A stretch of DNA of 64,000 nucleotides, from contig JAYWVB010000004.1 of NCBI GenBank assembly GCA_039881045.1, positions 186,001 through 250,000 on the forward strand. The letters are read 5' to 3'. The notes under the pieces were generated by a model. It ran no database searches. It had not been told where the DNA came from and was given only the letters and a program-made list of their open reading frames with translations. Position numbers and translations under genes: made by a program. This document shows, piece by piece, positions 10,034-19,640 of the stretch (the stretch's first letter is position 1; every line of letters starts with the position of its first letter). This DNA is from Chaetomium olivaceum. Its lineage: Eukaryota > Ascomycota > Sordariomycetes > Sordariales > Chaetomiaceae.

Positions 10034-10080
10034 AAAAGTGGGCGCTTCGTTATGGTGGGCGCTTCGTTATGCAAGTACGT
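10034..10080 (-). repeat. Right terminal inverted repeat of pogo element
   Basis: Perfect 47-bp inverted copy of 8220-8266, containing the same two 17-bp direct units in opposite orientation. It is followed by the TA target duplicate at 10081-10082. Confidence 0.95.
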
Positions 10081-10082
10081 TA

Positions 10083-10891
10083 CTTAATTTCCTTTTTTCT
10101 GTTCTCGACTTCCGTGATACATCTTTCTCAGTTTTCGTCTTTTCTTTTCTATTTCTTCCCTCTTTTCTTCTCATTTCCTAACTTCTTCAATTTCGTTTAC
10201 TTTTCTTCTTTATTTTGGTCTTGTACTATACCTTGTATTAGGTCCACCGAGCCTACTAGGTACGATTACTTACCTCCTCCAAAAAGAAACCACGAAAGGG
10301 AAAGGCATGTTTGGGGTCTCGGAACTCCTCCTCGTTACCCATCTCGCCGAAGAACCAGAACATACAGCTTCGAGTCAACGAGCTTTTCCGTACCGCTATC
10401 TCCCAGAGAGTCTTCCCGGCGTACCAGAATGAGGACGGATGGTCGGCCGGCCCCCCGTAAGTAGTGATTCCGCTACTGTCGATGCACATCCGCGAAATGA
10501 CGCTGCTGACGATGGCGTTTATTTTTGTTGGAAAGGATTTCATCCGTTCTCCTCTCCAAGATACGTTGCCAGTTTGCCAGAATATCAAGCTGTACCGCTC
10601 ATCTTATCCCACCGACCAGTCAGCGGGAGGGAGCGGAGGCTGCGCTCCGACGCTGAGCCAATGTTGGATATATCAAACCCTACAGCGTCGCTAGAGTCGA
10701 AGCCGGAGGTGGCTTACGCGCGGCGATACCATGCATGTATGCGTTGTCGGGCGCGTATCCTTCTGAAATAATGGGACTGGAGTCTGGGCCTGATGGAATA
10801 TGATTGTGCGATGGAGTATGATGACAAGGAGAAGAAGGTATTGGAAATTCTTTCCATTTTTTTTCCCCCTTGCCTAAATCATGCGAGTGCT
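10083..10891. other. Flank between pogo element and LINE insertion
   Basis: Begins with about 150 bases of pyrimidine-rich sequence (TTTTCTTTTCTATTTCTTCC) and then mixed sequence with short frames. No domain is recognised. It is probably the original downstream flank of the decayed gene at 7600-8205. Confidence 0.5.
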
Positions 10892-10904
10892 CGATGATTA
10901 TAGT
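10892..10904 (+). repeat. 13-bp target-site duplication, 3' side of the LINE
   Basis: CGATGATTATAGT is repeated exactly at 12402-12414, on the other side of the LINE remnant. Direct duplication of this length is typical of target-primed reverse transcription. Confidence 0.9.
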
Positions 10905-12401
10905 ATTATTATTATTATTCATACTCCGCTATGCCCTAAGGCGTGCCGGACCCTCAGCTATTTAATGTACAGGAAAACCGCGCCCTCGCGGGCCGGATGA
11001 AAAACCCATACCGACAGTTAAGGAAAGTACATGTGCGTGAGCCTGCGTATACAAAGAGAGGAGGCCTCCTGGCCTCCGAGGGAGGTGTGTGCTAGGCCGC
11101 CGCTTCCAGCTCAAGCCTCCTGGCCAAACTGAACATCATCAGCCTCCCTGAGTCCATTAGCCATTCCAGGACCCTCCCCGCGAGCCGTGCCGATGTAGGA
11201 TCAATACCGTGTAGAACAGAGTAAAAGTCCCGTCGCGTTCGAATATCAGTTCTCTCCCATCTTCGAGTCAGCGGTGGAGCCAAACACCACACCACCAGGT
11301 GTTCGGCAGTCTCCCGTCCCTCGCCGCACTGGCAGGCGGGCGTTAGGACCTCTGGGACTCCCCGTGTAAACAGAAAGTCCCGTAGGCCTACTGCCCCTGT
11401 CCGGATCTGGACCAGCAGAGAGCTCTTCGCCTTGCTCAGGCCGTCGTGTCGTCTTAGGGTTTCGTCCCGGAACAGCGTCTCCCGCTGATGGTCAAGGTCG
11501 TCCGCCGGTCTGATGACTGCTCTGCCGTCCTTCCTTCAGCCACCTCGCTCTCCAGGCGTCCTCTACCACACTGTCCGTGTCTGCGGCTCCCCCCGTCCAG
11601 CGCGCGATCGTGCTCGCGGCTTTCTCCACTGCCGTGGGCTCCTGCAGTCCCACGGTTCGCCGCCGGCCCCTGTTGCCGCTCCTCGGGCGGAGCCTCTGCT
11701 GTATCTTGCGACAGGCAGTGAGAATGATCCCCCCTGCGGTCCTCTTGCCGCCCTGGCCGTCGTCCAGGTCGGTTCGCTGGAGTCTGGTTTCAAAGTCTGC
11801 AAGCCGTTTGTTGAAATACAGGTCTAACGGTGGCACCCACGTCTCCGTCTCGAGGTTGCGAATGGGAGTGGCTTTGAAGGCTCCCGCCACAATCCGCAAG
11901 CTTTTGTTCTGGACCTTCCCGAGGGCCCCGGTGATGCCTTTCCTTACCGGCTCGCCTTCCACGTCCGTGGGGATGTGGAACGACGATGCGCCATAGGCCA
12001 GCGCTGACCGGATGCACTTTGTGTACACTTCTCGCGCTTTGGCTAGCCCTGGTCCCCACGTTTTCGCCGCTATTCTCGACAGTGCGTAGCTCTGGGTCTT
12101 CATTTTCTTTTCCACCGCCGCAAGGTGGGCTTTCCAGTTGAGCTTCCGGTCCAGCCAGACTCCCAGGAACCTGGCAGACTCCGTCGGTCTGACGGGGCTG
12201 GTGCCCCCCCCTGGGTTGGTGAGGTTTAGCTCGTTTGTCCACTGCCGTCGTCCCTTGTTGAAATGGATGAGTTCGCTCTTTTCCGGGGCAAACTTCATCC
12301 CCCGACTGTCGGCCCATCGTAGACACGTTTCCCACGCCACCTCTAGTTGCCGGACGTTAGCCTCGGGGTTACGACCGACTACCATGAGGTTGGGTGTCAT
12401 C
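10905..12401 (-). mobile_element. 5'-truncated LINE (Tad-like) retrotransposon
   Basis: A 1,497-bp insertion bounded by the 13-bp duplication CGATGATTATAGT. It reads on the minus strand. Its 5' junction at 12401 falls inside the reverse-transcriptase region. Its 3' end, next to 10905, is an AAT-repeat tail (ATTATTATTATTATT on the plus strand). No endonuclease or RT palm is present, so this is a dead-on-arrival copy. A non-coding 3' part of about 190 bp lies between the coding end (11092) and the tail. Assignment to the Tad group is by resemblance of the protein and the simple tail. Confidence 0.9.
11092..12401 (-). pseudogene. LINE reverse transcriptase C-terminal fragment, frameshifted
   Basis: Recognisable RT thumb/C-terminal blocks of fungal LINEs: CLRWADSRGMKFAPEKSE, then FLGVWLDRKLNWKAHL, then SLRIVAGAFKATPIRNLE and PPLDLYFNKRLADFE. 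The frame breaks near 11515-11530 (KEGRQSSHQTGGRP and a stop). The correct reading continues one base over as RAVIRPADDLDHQRETLF, then SSLLVQIRTGAVGLRDFL, a zinc-like ACQCGEGRETAEHLVVWC block and a terminal ARRLELEAAA. So it is a truncated copy with at least one frameshift. An apparent ATG at 12592 lies in host DNA outside the insertion and makes a fortuitous chimeric frame. Confidence 0.9.
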
Positions 12402-12414
12402 CGATGATTATAGT
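12402..12414 (+). repeat. 13-bp target-site duplication, 5' side of the LINE
   Basis: Exact copy of 10892-10904 (CGATGATTATAGT). Together they fix both boundaries of the LINE insertion. Confidence 0.9.
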
Positions 12415-12711
12415 TACATTGACTTTGGACTATGGTTCTTTCACATCGAGGCTGCCAGGCACGCGTTCGGAGAACCACCACCAAGGGTGGATACTCTGAT
12501 GATGTCATTGCCGCAACCATGTTAACCCTGGCATCGCACCTTCCATCCTCGCCCATCATGCCATGCATGGCCACCTGGAAATGTGCCCTCAAAAAACCAG
12601 CTTGATTAAAAAGCCAACTTGATCAATTCACTGTGGCGATCGAAACAGACACCGATAAATCCCATTTCCATCACAGTACCACCTTCAACTCAAGGAGCAT
12701 CCACAGCAACC

Positions 12712-13204
12712 ATGAATCGATTCACCACCCGCTCCGTGTCAAACATCTCGATACTCACCTCAGCATGCCGGAGGCCAACAGGCGCAATGCATCTGCGCGC
12801 TGCAACCCCATCCTCACTACGGCTCTACAGCAACGGCAAGTCCTCCGCCCCCAAGTCCGCCGAGGGGCCCAGCGCAACCAGCGGCGGATCGCGGAGCAAG
12901 GAAGCCGTTGAGACCGGCTCCAGCCCAACAGGCGGCGTCATCCAAGACGGACTCGCCGAGGGAGATGCCCGCGGCAGGACGGGAGGCGGGCAGCCGCTCG
13001 ACAGCTCGGTCCACCCGCCGGCGCAGCCCAAGATCAGCAATGCCAGCGTGCCGGGCGAGAAGCCGAATTTGACTGCTGAGCAGCAGGCGGAGGTGTGATG
13101 ATCGGGAATTTGAGAACAAGCATGGCAAGGCGGAAGCGGCGGGGGATGATAAGGTGGATAAGAGCTTTTGGAGTGGGAAGGGGTCGAGGTACAACAAGGA
13201 GTAG
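12712..13204 (+). CDS. Small putative mitochondrial protein, apparent frameshift near its end
   Basis: I start at 12712 (MNRFTTRSVSNIS) because the first 45 residues look like a mitochondrial presequence: many Arg and Ser, no acidic residue (CRRPTGAMHLRAATPSSLRLYS). A Gly/Ser/Pro-rich middle follows, then PAQPKISNASVPGEKPNLT. As written the frame stops at TGA 13096-13098 (128 aa). One base over, the sequence continues as DREFENKHGKAEAAGDDK and SFWSGKGSRYNKE, with a stop at 13202. That tail is strongly coding-like, so a single extra T near 13096 probably truncates the frame. The full product would be about 163 aa. Family function is unknown to me. Confidence 0.6.
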
Positions 13205-14117
13205 GGTGTGTGTGTTAAGAGGGGTGTTGAGAGGTGACTGTCGGAGAGCTGATTGCAAGGGGTGAAGTGAGCTTGTGAAACATTCAGGCAGCATCGTGAT
13301 TGCTGGCCATTGTATTACTATGAAATAGACATGGAGGTCGAGGGTTGATGTACTGTGTTAGCGGTGATTTATGCGAGGCAATACCATGACAGTGTGCTTG
13401 TCGATTCATATCAGCTGGTGGTGTTAACACTAGTGGTCCTCCTCTGTGATGATATTAGTTAATCTCAGCCAGTAGTACCACTTGAACCCCCAGAGGCCAC
13501 TCACTGATTACCTATCAAGCAGAACTCTCCTGCCCTGAATATGGGCCAGCTTCACCTCATCGGAATCACTGTTTCTTGGTATTGTCTTTGCATTTATTTT
13601 CACTCACACGACCGGTGATGATTCCTCTGTGGCCAGTAACTGAGATGAAGTCTCTACCTTATGAAACCGATTAGTGAAGCATTGGCTTTAAACCGTTGTC
13701 CACCTGGGGCTTATCTCACTTCTAGCTCGGGAAAGTGGCCGGGTAGGCACCAGTGATATCAGAATGATATGGGCCGGATGGGAAGGAGCACTTATATGGG
13801 TGCACTGCTATTTGGGAAACCACACCCTGGGGTTGTGGGAGTAACTTGAAGCCCTGCCAAGCTGTGAAACCCACGCCTCTTTCGTTCTTCGGCCGTCAGG
13901 TCGGCCAATTCAATCCCGATTTAGCCTTCTCTTCTTTGAGGTAGCATCGTACGCCCTTCCGTGTTGTGTGGGGCTCTTTTCCCGATCCTCACCGATGACG
14001 CAGTGTCGTCGCAGCTCAAAGCCAATGATCTGACGGGTTGATCCAGGTCATAACCCACAAAACTCTCAACTCAACACTACCTACCTAGGGACCATCGTCG
14101 GTACATCACACGTCAAA
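13205..14117. other. Intergenic region
   Basis: No recognisable coding sequence, repeat or transposon end. It contains the 3' flank of the small mitochondrial-like gene and the promoter side of the GFA gene, whose leader (CAACTCAACACTACCTACC) is C/A-rich. Confidence 0.6.
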
Positions 14118-15452
14118 ATGGCTGCCGAACTTCACCTCCCCCATCAACTCGCAGGGGCATACAAGACTCTCACAGCGCAATGTCACTGCAAGTCAACACA
14201 CTTCACCGTCACCGTCCCGACTTCGGCTCTTCCACTCCCTGTTCACCTCTGCCACTGCAGCATCTGTCGCTACACTCATGGAACCTTCAGTTGCTTTCAC
14301 GCTTCCCTTCCCAATGAAATTGAACCACACTTTGTCTCTCCGTCTTCGATCGAATCGTCCCTCACAGGGTACATTCACGACAAGGCAGAATCCGAGCGCT
14401 TCTTCTGCACCACCTGCGGCTGCCATATTGGCGACCGCGACCTGAAGCCCGACCCAGAAACAGGAAAAACCCCATGGCGTGTGGCAACCTCCATTTTCGA
14501 TATCCACGACGAAGAGACCTTCCAGATCCGTTCCCACAGCTTCGTCGACCCAACCACCGAGCCCATGCTCGCCACCTGGCTGCCCTCTATCAACGGCCGC
14601 GAGGTGCACGTCTGGAATCCAGCCCCGGATGACCCCCATTTCCCGTTAACCAAATCCCAACCCCCCAAACCAGACGTCCCAGACGGCAACCACCTCCTCG
14701 CCCAATGCCACTGCGGCGGCGTGCGCTTCACCCTCCCGCGCCCCTCCGAATCCGACGCCGCCGACCCTTCCTCTCCCGCTTCCTACGCACCGGCCCAACC
14801 CCCTCTTCCCCTCCCCCCCAACTCAGACACAACCACCATTACCATCACCACCACCACCACCACCGACCATACCCACCATCACCCCGCCTCAGCCCGCACC
14901 CACGCCCGCACCCCCGTCACCGGCCCCGCCACCCTCAAGCGCGTAGCCTGCGTCTGTGTCTGCGACGACTGCCGCCTCGTGACAGGCGCCCGCCGTCGGC
15001 TGGACGTTTTGCCCCGCTCGCCTGCCTGCACCCGGCGATCCCCGCCGTCGCTTCAGGGGGGTGGAACTACGCTGCGCGCGTATCATTCCTCGGAGAGGGT
15101 TACAAGGGCGTTTTGTGGGGTCTGTGGCGCGACGGTGTTTTATATGTTTGATGATGTGGAGAGAGGGGGGGGTGGCGGTGGTGTTGGTGGTGATGGTGCT
15201 GGTGATGGTGATGGTGCTGGGAGAGTGGTGGTGGATGTGGCGGTGGGGTTGTTGAGGGATTGGGAAGGGGGGGTTGCGGCGGAGGGGTGGCTTGCTTGGC
15301 GGACGGGGAGGTTGGCGGGGATGGAGAGTGGCAGGAAGTTTGATCCGGGGTTTGCGGAGGGGTTGAGGGAGGGGTTGGGAAGATGGGGGGAGGAGAGGTA
15401 TGGGGAGAGGGAGGACTTTGAGATTCCGCAGGATATTCCGCAGGAGATATAG
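14118..15452 (+). CDS. Protein with two GFA/CENP-V-type zinc domains
   Basis: 444 aa with two glutathione-dependent formaldehyde-activating-like (Mss4-fold) domains. Domain 1 (about 18-150) has the ligand sets QCHCKS (C22, C24), LCHCSIC (C45, C47, C50) and CTTCGC (C97, C100). Domain 2 (about 228-390) has QCHCGG, CVCDDC and CGVCGATVF. Low-complexity inserts lie in domain 2: a Thr/His run from ACC repeats near 14838-14880 and a Gly/Asp run from GGT repeats near 15165-15225. Between CVCDDCRLVTG and TLRAYHSSERVT the frame reads Arg/Pro-rich sequence, but neighbouring frames give the expected VGWTF then PLACLHPAIPAV. This suggests three one-base insertions that cancel out. GFA proteins bind zinc and often small thiols; the reaction here is unknown. 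Confidence 0.85.
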   Translation: MAAELHLPHQLAGAYKTLTAQCHCKSTHFTVTVPTSALPLPVHLCHCSICRYTHGTFSCFHASLPNEIEPHFVSPSSIESSLTGYIHDKAESERFFCTTCGCHIGDRDLKPDPETGKTPWRVATSIFDIHDEETFQIRSHSFVDPTTEPMLATWLPSINGREVHVWNPAPDDPHFPLTKSQPPKPDVPDGNHLLAQCHCGGVRFTLPRPSESDAADPSSPASYAPAQPPLPLPPNSDTTTITITTTTTTDHTHHHPASARTHARTPVTGPATLKRVACVCVCDDCRLVTGARRRLDVLPRSPACTRRSPPSLQGGGTTLRAYHSSERVTRAFCGVCGATVFYMFDDVERGGGGGGVGGDGAGDGDGAGRVVVDVAVGLLRDWEGGVAAEGWLAWRTGRLAGMESGRKFDPGFAEGLREGLGRWGEERYGEREDFEIPQDIPQEI

Positions 15453-15696
15453 GAGGGGTTGGGGAAAGGGTGTATAAGTGGATGATGGATGATGACTCGG
15501 GATGATGGAGAGGAGTATGGGGAAAGGTCGAAACTCATTTTATAAACGCCGGTGATGGTGTATCTCGCTTCTCTATTGCCATCATTCGTTCCCGTCGTCA
15601 TCATCCTTCGTGCTCATACCGGGTTTTCAGGTGCCTCCAAGTTCAAACGCCTCCCTCGATGTCCCATCTCACCCTTCCACCCTTAGTCAACACTCC

Positions 15697-16368
15697 CTAA
15701 ATTGACCCTGGCCCTCTGTATATGTCCGAGCTGATATGCGTCCCTGAGCTGGTGTGTGTCTCCGATCCGACTTCTGTCTCCGTCCCGTCATGTGTCTCCA
15801 ACCCAGTATGCTTCCCCGGCGCCGGCCCATCCGTAATCGTGGCATGCGATCCTATCGCATCCGAATCCTCCAGCACTTCGCTCTCGCTGAAAATACTCCG
15901 GCTTTCCCGCCGCTCCTGCACCGGATGGGGACTGTCGAGGTGGGATTCAACGTACGGCGGGGGTGGGTCGAGCGCCCCCGAGGCTGTCACCGCCGTGGCG
16001 GAAACGCTCTCCTTCTTCATGGGGATCATCTCGATGTCTTTTCTTGCTTTACGTCGGCGGTGAGTGAGAAACACGATTAGACCGGTGATGACGATGAAGA
16101 AGATGGCAATGGAGATGACGATGGCGGCTATTGTGCCGGCGGACAGCTTGTTTTTGTCATCATCCATGTCGTCAGAATCCAGCCGGAACGGGCTGAGATC
16201 GTCATCGTCATCAATGTCGTCGGGTTGGCGGAACGGTGGGAACGACGGGCTGGTGAAGGTGAAAGTTTGCCGGGCTTGTATTGTGCGGGGTGAGGTTGAT
16301 TGCTCGAGAAACGGCAGGCATGGTGGGCTTCTGGGGGTGAAGGTGGGTGTGATGAGTGAGGGATACAC
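15697..16368 (-). CDS. Single-pass membrane protein, N-terminus unresolved
   Basis: The minus-strand frame encodes an extracellular-type Pro/Thr-rich segment and an acidic DDDDDLSPFRLDSDD stretch. Then come a clear transmembrane helix (TIAAIVISIAIFFIVITGLI) and a stop-transfer THRRRKARK. The cytoplasmic tail carries DPPPPYVES, a PPxY-like motif that could bind WW domains of a ubiquitin ligase. The tail is Ser/Thr/Glu-rich with repeated TETH/SGTH turns. The frame's upstream limit starts with GTG, not ATG, and no signal peptide is visible, so a first exon or one-base error probably lies between about 16170 and 16450. Layout resembles small fungal cell-surface sensors, but I do not assign it to a family. 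Confidence 0.6.
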   Translation of the reverse strand: MYPSLITPTFTPRSPPCLPFLEQSTSPRTIQARQTFTFTSPSFPPFRQPDDIDDDDDLSPFRLDSDDMDDDKNKLSAGTIAAIVISIAIFFIVITGLIVFLTHRRRKARKDIEMIPMKKESVSATAVTASGALDPPPPYVESHLDSPHPVQERRESRSIFSESEVLEDSDAIGSHATITDGPAPGKHTGLETHDGTETEVGSETHTSSGTHISSDIYRGPGSI

Positions 16369-16474
16369 ACGCGCGAAAACAAAATGTCTAAGGGGGAGTA
16401 AGTGTAACAGAGCATGGCCAGAGAACCCGGGGGCTTGATATAGTTTGGCAAACTGGGATCTCCCCAGACACCCT

Positions 16475-16507
16475 CATGTTCGGGACTTCCCAAGTCCCGA
16501 AACATCA
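16475..16507. repeat. Near-perfect palindrome upstream of the membrane-protein gene
   Basis: Arms CGGGACTT and AAGTCCCG are separated by CC; flanking ATGTT and AAACAT extend the pairing with one bulged base. It lies about 110-140 bp upstream of the minus-strand membrane-protein frame and could be a dyad regulator site or a chance hairpin. Confidence 0.5.
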
Positions 16508-17431
16508 CCAATGGCTTGTCCGAATCTGGCAGCAGATCGTCGAAACCACCCTCGACGAAGACGGTGATACGCCACAATCACCTGCCGGCGCCGAAAAAGC
16601 CAGAACCACCGGAAGCCCTCCACTTGGCTTGTCCGCAGCAAATAGGAGGCGGAGGTGCGACTTTTTGGCACATCCATTGGCGGAAGCTTTATGCTGTGCG
16701 ATGTTTGTTGAAACTTCGTGCCGAGCAGGAATAAGACCGGGGTGTGACATCCCACTCCGCCACGGCTGAAGAAGTATGTAGGAAAGTGGCACACCTGCTG
16801 AGGGTGCCGGGCATCGGAAGGATTCATGACGGCTTACTTGCGGCGGTCATCTACCACTGTAAAACCCAATATTTCGAATGCAGAATCCTGCCGTGGAGGC
16901 GGTGAGCCAGCACCACAGACAAATCTGCTCCCCGACGCGGCTCAGCTTCGGGCGTAGCATTCAACCAAGGATGCTCTCTGTGCTACACAACATCAATCCA
17001 CACCTTGATTCTGAACTACAAGAGCCGGAAGCGCAACGTCGCATGGCACCTCGGAACTCAGGTGTAGTAATATTAAATCGCAGCCATCTCCTCCTGTCAA
17101 CGCTGCTTCACTTCAATGATGGGGCCCCTACATTCTCCTAAATATCAACGAAAACCGATGACCTTAGTACATGGACGTGGGTTACGACGGGTGGTGTGCC
17201 GGGTTCAGCGCAGAATCGTGACCACCTCAATTGCTTCAGGTTTGGTCCAGGGGAAGAATCAAGAGTCTGATCTGCATCCCGGCGGGGTACCCTAGCATTA
17301 GCTTGGTAAGGAGCTCGCCATAATTACTCACAAGTAAGCTACGTACATGTACATACATATTACCCTTCCGGCCCTATCCCTACAGTCCTCCAAGTTCGAC
17401 CCCCCGAATGCCATGTTTAGGTAGGAGCACT
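16508..17431. other. Intergenic region
   Basis: Short frames on both strands only, with no recognised domain. It holds the promoter side of the membrane-protein gene and the 3' flank of the M20 peptidase gene. Confidence 0.5.
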
Positions 17432-19171
17432 CTACAAGTCGGCCTCATCCATGTTCCGCACAAACAACATAAACCACTGCACGGCATTCACGTGGTTGAC
17501 CACGCTGACCCGCTCATTTATGGTATGGATCCCATTCCCCAAGCCGGGCCCATCCCCCGGGTCATACCCGGGCGAGAAGCGGAAGATGTGCCTCGTCAGG
17601 TCCCAGTAATACCTCGTATCAGTGTTACCCGTCATAATGCCCGGCGTGACAACCACGTCCTTCCCATACAGCGCGCGCGTGGTGCCGGCAAGCACAGAAA
17701 AGGGGCCCTCGACGCTACCATCGGCGGGCGTGACGGGCGCGACCTGCAGCTCGTGATCCGCCGCGGCGAGGACGATAGACTCGGGCGCCTCCTGGCCGTC
17801 GAAGGCGTGCAGCGCGAGGCCGTAGCGCTGCGCGATCGCCCCTGCGACCGCCGCCAGCCGGTCCTTGACCACCTGCGGCGTCTCGCCGATGTTGATGCGG
17901 TGGTTGACGACGACGGTGGCGCGCTCCGGAAGCGCGTTGACCTTGATGCCGCCCGAGATGATGTCGACGGCCTGCGAGGTCTGCATGAGGTATTTGATCT
18001 GCGGGCCCTGCTTGGCGGCCTCGAGAGCAAGGTAGTCGGGTTTGGCGTGGCAGGTGTTGTGGTGGGACTGGCGGTGGCTTAGGAGCTTCTTGAGCTTGGT
18101 GGGGAACTCGGGCGAGTACGCAGCGCCGCATTGGAGCTGGGTGTAGTAGGGGTTGGAGTCGACGAGGCGGGTGCGGTACTGCTCGGACTCGATCTCGGTG
18201 ATCAGCTCGCTGAGGATGCCGATGCTAGTGTGGTCGGCGGGGACTGAGGAATGGCCGCCGGGCGTCCGGACTGTGATGGACACGTCGGTGTACCCCTTCT
18301 CGGCCGTGCCGGGTTTCGCAAAGAGCGTCCCCCAAGCCTGCTCGAAGCTGCTGCCCTCGTCGACGATCACCGCAATACCGTCACTTCCGTAGCGTTCCTG
18401 GAGGAATGCGGCCAGCTGGGAGGCACCCTGAGGGCCGCTACACTCCTCGTCAAAGCCGAAACTTAGTATCAAGGAGCGTTTCGGCTGGAACTTGGCCTCC
18501 AGGAGCAGCTCGAGCGTTTCCATGGTAGCGATGAGCTGGTTCTTGCAGTCGCTAGCACCGCGGCCCCAGATGTGCGTGCCGTCGTACTCTCCACTCCAGG
18601 GAGGATACTTCCACGCGTCGACAGTCTCAGGGGGCGCTGGCACCGTGTCTTGGTGGGCCATGAGAAGTGTTGGCCTTAGGGACTTGTCACTACCCTCCCA
18701 TGTGTACAGCAGTCCATGGGTGTTGATCTTCTCCACCAATAGATGCTTATGAATGAGAGGGAAGGCCTTCTCCAAGAACTCATGGAAGGCGTAGAAGACA
18801 TCCCATCGCGGATCCTCTCCGATGACACCCAGGTCATCAAAGGATTCCGTCTTCACCTGGACGGCGGCTGACAGACGTTTGATGGTAGCATTCCGGAAGG
18901 CGACGCTGCTGATGTGCTCGTACACTTTGTCGAGATCTTGGTTCTCGCCTGGGAATAAAGGGTCCGGTTGTGCGCACCCGGATCTGAAGTCTTGCTCTCG
19001 TTGAACCGACCCAGTCAGGAGTCGCTCAAGAGAGCCGAGGTCAAGGAAGGTGACGGAAAATAAAATCAGAGCCAGGAGAGCGAGCAAAAAGCCTTTACCC
19101 CGTGACTGCTTCGGGCGGCCCTGGTGAGGAACCGCACCGACAGGCAGCATCGGTGCCGCCTCTGACTTCAT
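17432..19171 (-). CDS. M20-family carboxypeptidase S-like metallopeptidase
   Basis: 579 aa, intronless. I start at 19171 (MKSEAAPMLPVG): 40 residues later a single hydrophobic helix (GFLLALLALILFSVTFLDL) after a basic stretch makes a type II signal anchor, as in vacuolar carboxypeptidase S. The longer frame upstream has no such sense. Di-zinc M20 ligands are visible: His in AHQDTVP, Asp in GRGASDCKN, Glu in DEECSG, Asp in VDEGSS and His in GIHTINERV. The dimerisation-domain block VRTPGGHSSVPADHTSIG is present. The enzyme likely removes C-terminal residues from Gly-Xaa-type peptides in the vacuole lumen, supplying amino acids. No break is seen. Confidence 0.92.
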   Translation of the reverse strand: MKSEAAPMLPVGAVPHQGRPKQSRGKGFLLALLALILFSVTFLDLGSLERLLTGSVQREQDFRSGCAQPDPLFPGENQDLDKVYEHISSVAFRNATIKRLSAAVQVKTESFDDLGVIGEDPRWDVFYAFHEFLEKAFPLIHKHLLVEKINTHGLLYTWEGSDKSLRPTLLMAHQDTVPAPPETVDAWKYPPWSGEYDGTHIWGRGASDCKNQLIATMETLELLLEAKFQPKRSLILSFGFDEECSGPQGASQLAAFLQERYGSDGIAVIVDEGSSFEQAWGTLFAKPGTAEKGYTDVSITVRTPGGHSSVPADHTSIGILSELITEIESEQYRTRLVDSNPYYTQLQCGAAYSPEFPTKLKKLLSHRQSHHNTCHAKPDYLALEAAKQGPQIKYLMQTSQAVDIISGGIKVNALPERATVVVNHRINIGETPQVVKDRLAAVAGAIAQRYGLALHAFDGQEAPESIVLAAADHELQVAPVTPADGSVEGPFSVLAGTTRALYGKDVVVTPGIMTGNTDTRYYWDLTRHIFRFSPGYDPGDGPGLGNGIHTINERVSVVNHVNAVQWFMLFVRNMDEADL

Positions 19172-19640
19172 TTTGTTGTTGATAATAAAAATGAAGTTCG
19201 CGGTTTCAGTTGTTTTGGAGAGAATCGGCGCTGACGCAAGTCTCACCTGAAATGCCAACACTGAAACCCACTTAGGCCACTCGCGCCACTTACAAAGCGG
19301 GGATCTCTGCCGGGATGCCGAAGCACACCCGTGGAGTTTCCGTCGACCTGCTGTTTTGGATGATAGCGCCAGCAGCAATCTTGATCATTACGTAAATGAG
19401 ATATGACGAGAAGGAGATGGATAGCTGGTGCAGAACTTAAGATACCATATAAATCGAATTCCCAGGGGAGTTGTGCAGATATCAGGGCCCGTTCGTTACG
19501 CGAGACTGCATGATGGAATGACAGGGGTTGTCTCTCAAGTTATAGCTGACAAGATACATAAGGTACAAAAGTTGGCGTCGGGCCCATTGTAGCAGATGGC
19601 AAGCTGGTCAATGATTGAATAATATAGATTAGACTTATAC

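Larger units (their letters stand above)
8220..10080 (+). mobile_element. Complete pogo-type (Tc1/mariner superfamily) DNA transposon
   Basis: The 1,861-bp element is bounded by perfect 47-bp inverted repeats (8220-8266 and 10034-10080) and flanked by TA at 8218-8219 and 10081-10082, the target duplication typical of this superfamily. Ends read ACGTACTTG and CAAGTACGT. It carries one intact transposase gene occupying most of its length, without internal stops or obvious C-to-T decay. The combination of perfect ends, a target duplication and an open transposase suggests a recent and possibly still mobile copy. Confidence 0.95.

Noticed and set aside
12415..12592. N-terminal 60 residues of the LINE-containing minus-strand frame
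   Set aside because: They lie outside the target duplication, in host DNA, so they are not part of the retrotransposon protein.
17432..19378. Longer M20 peptidase start at 19378
   Set aside because: The extra 69 residues have no similarity to the family and would displace the signal anchor from the N-terminus.
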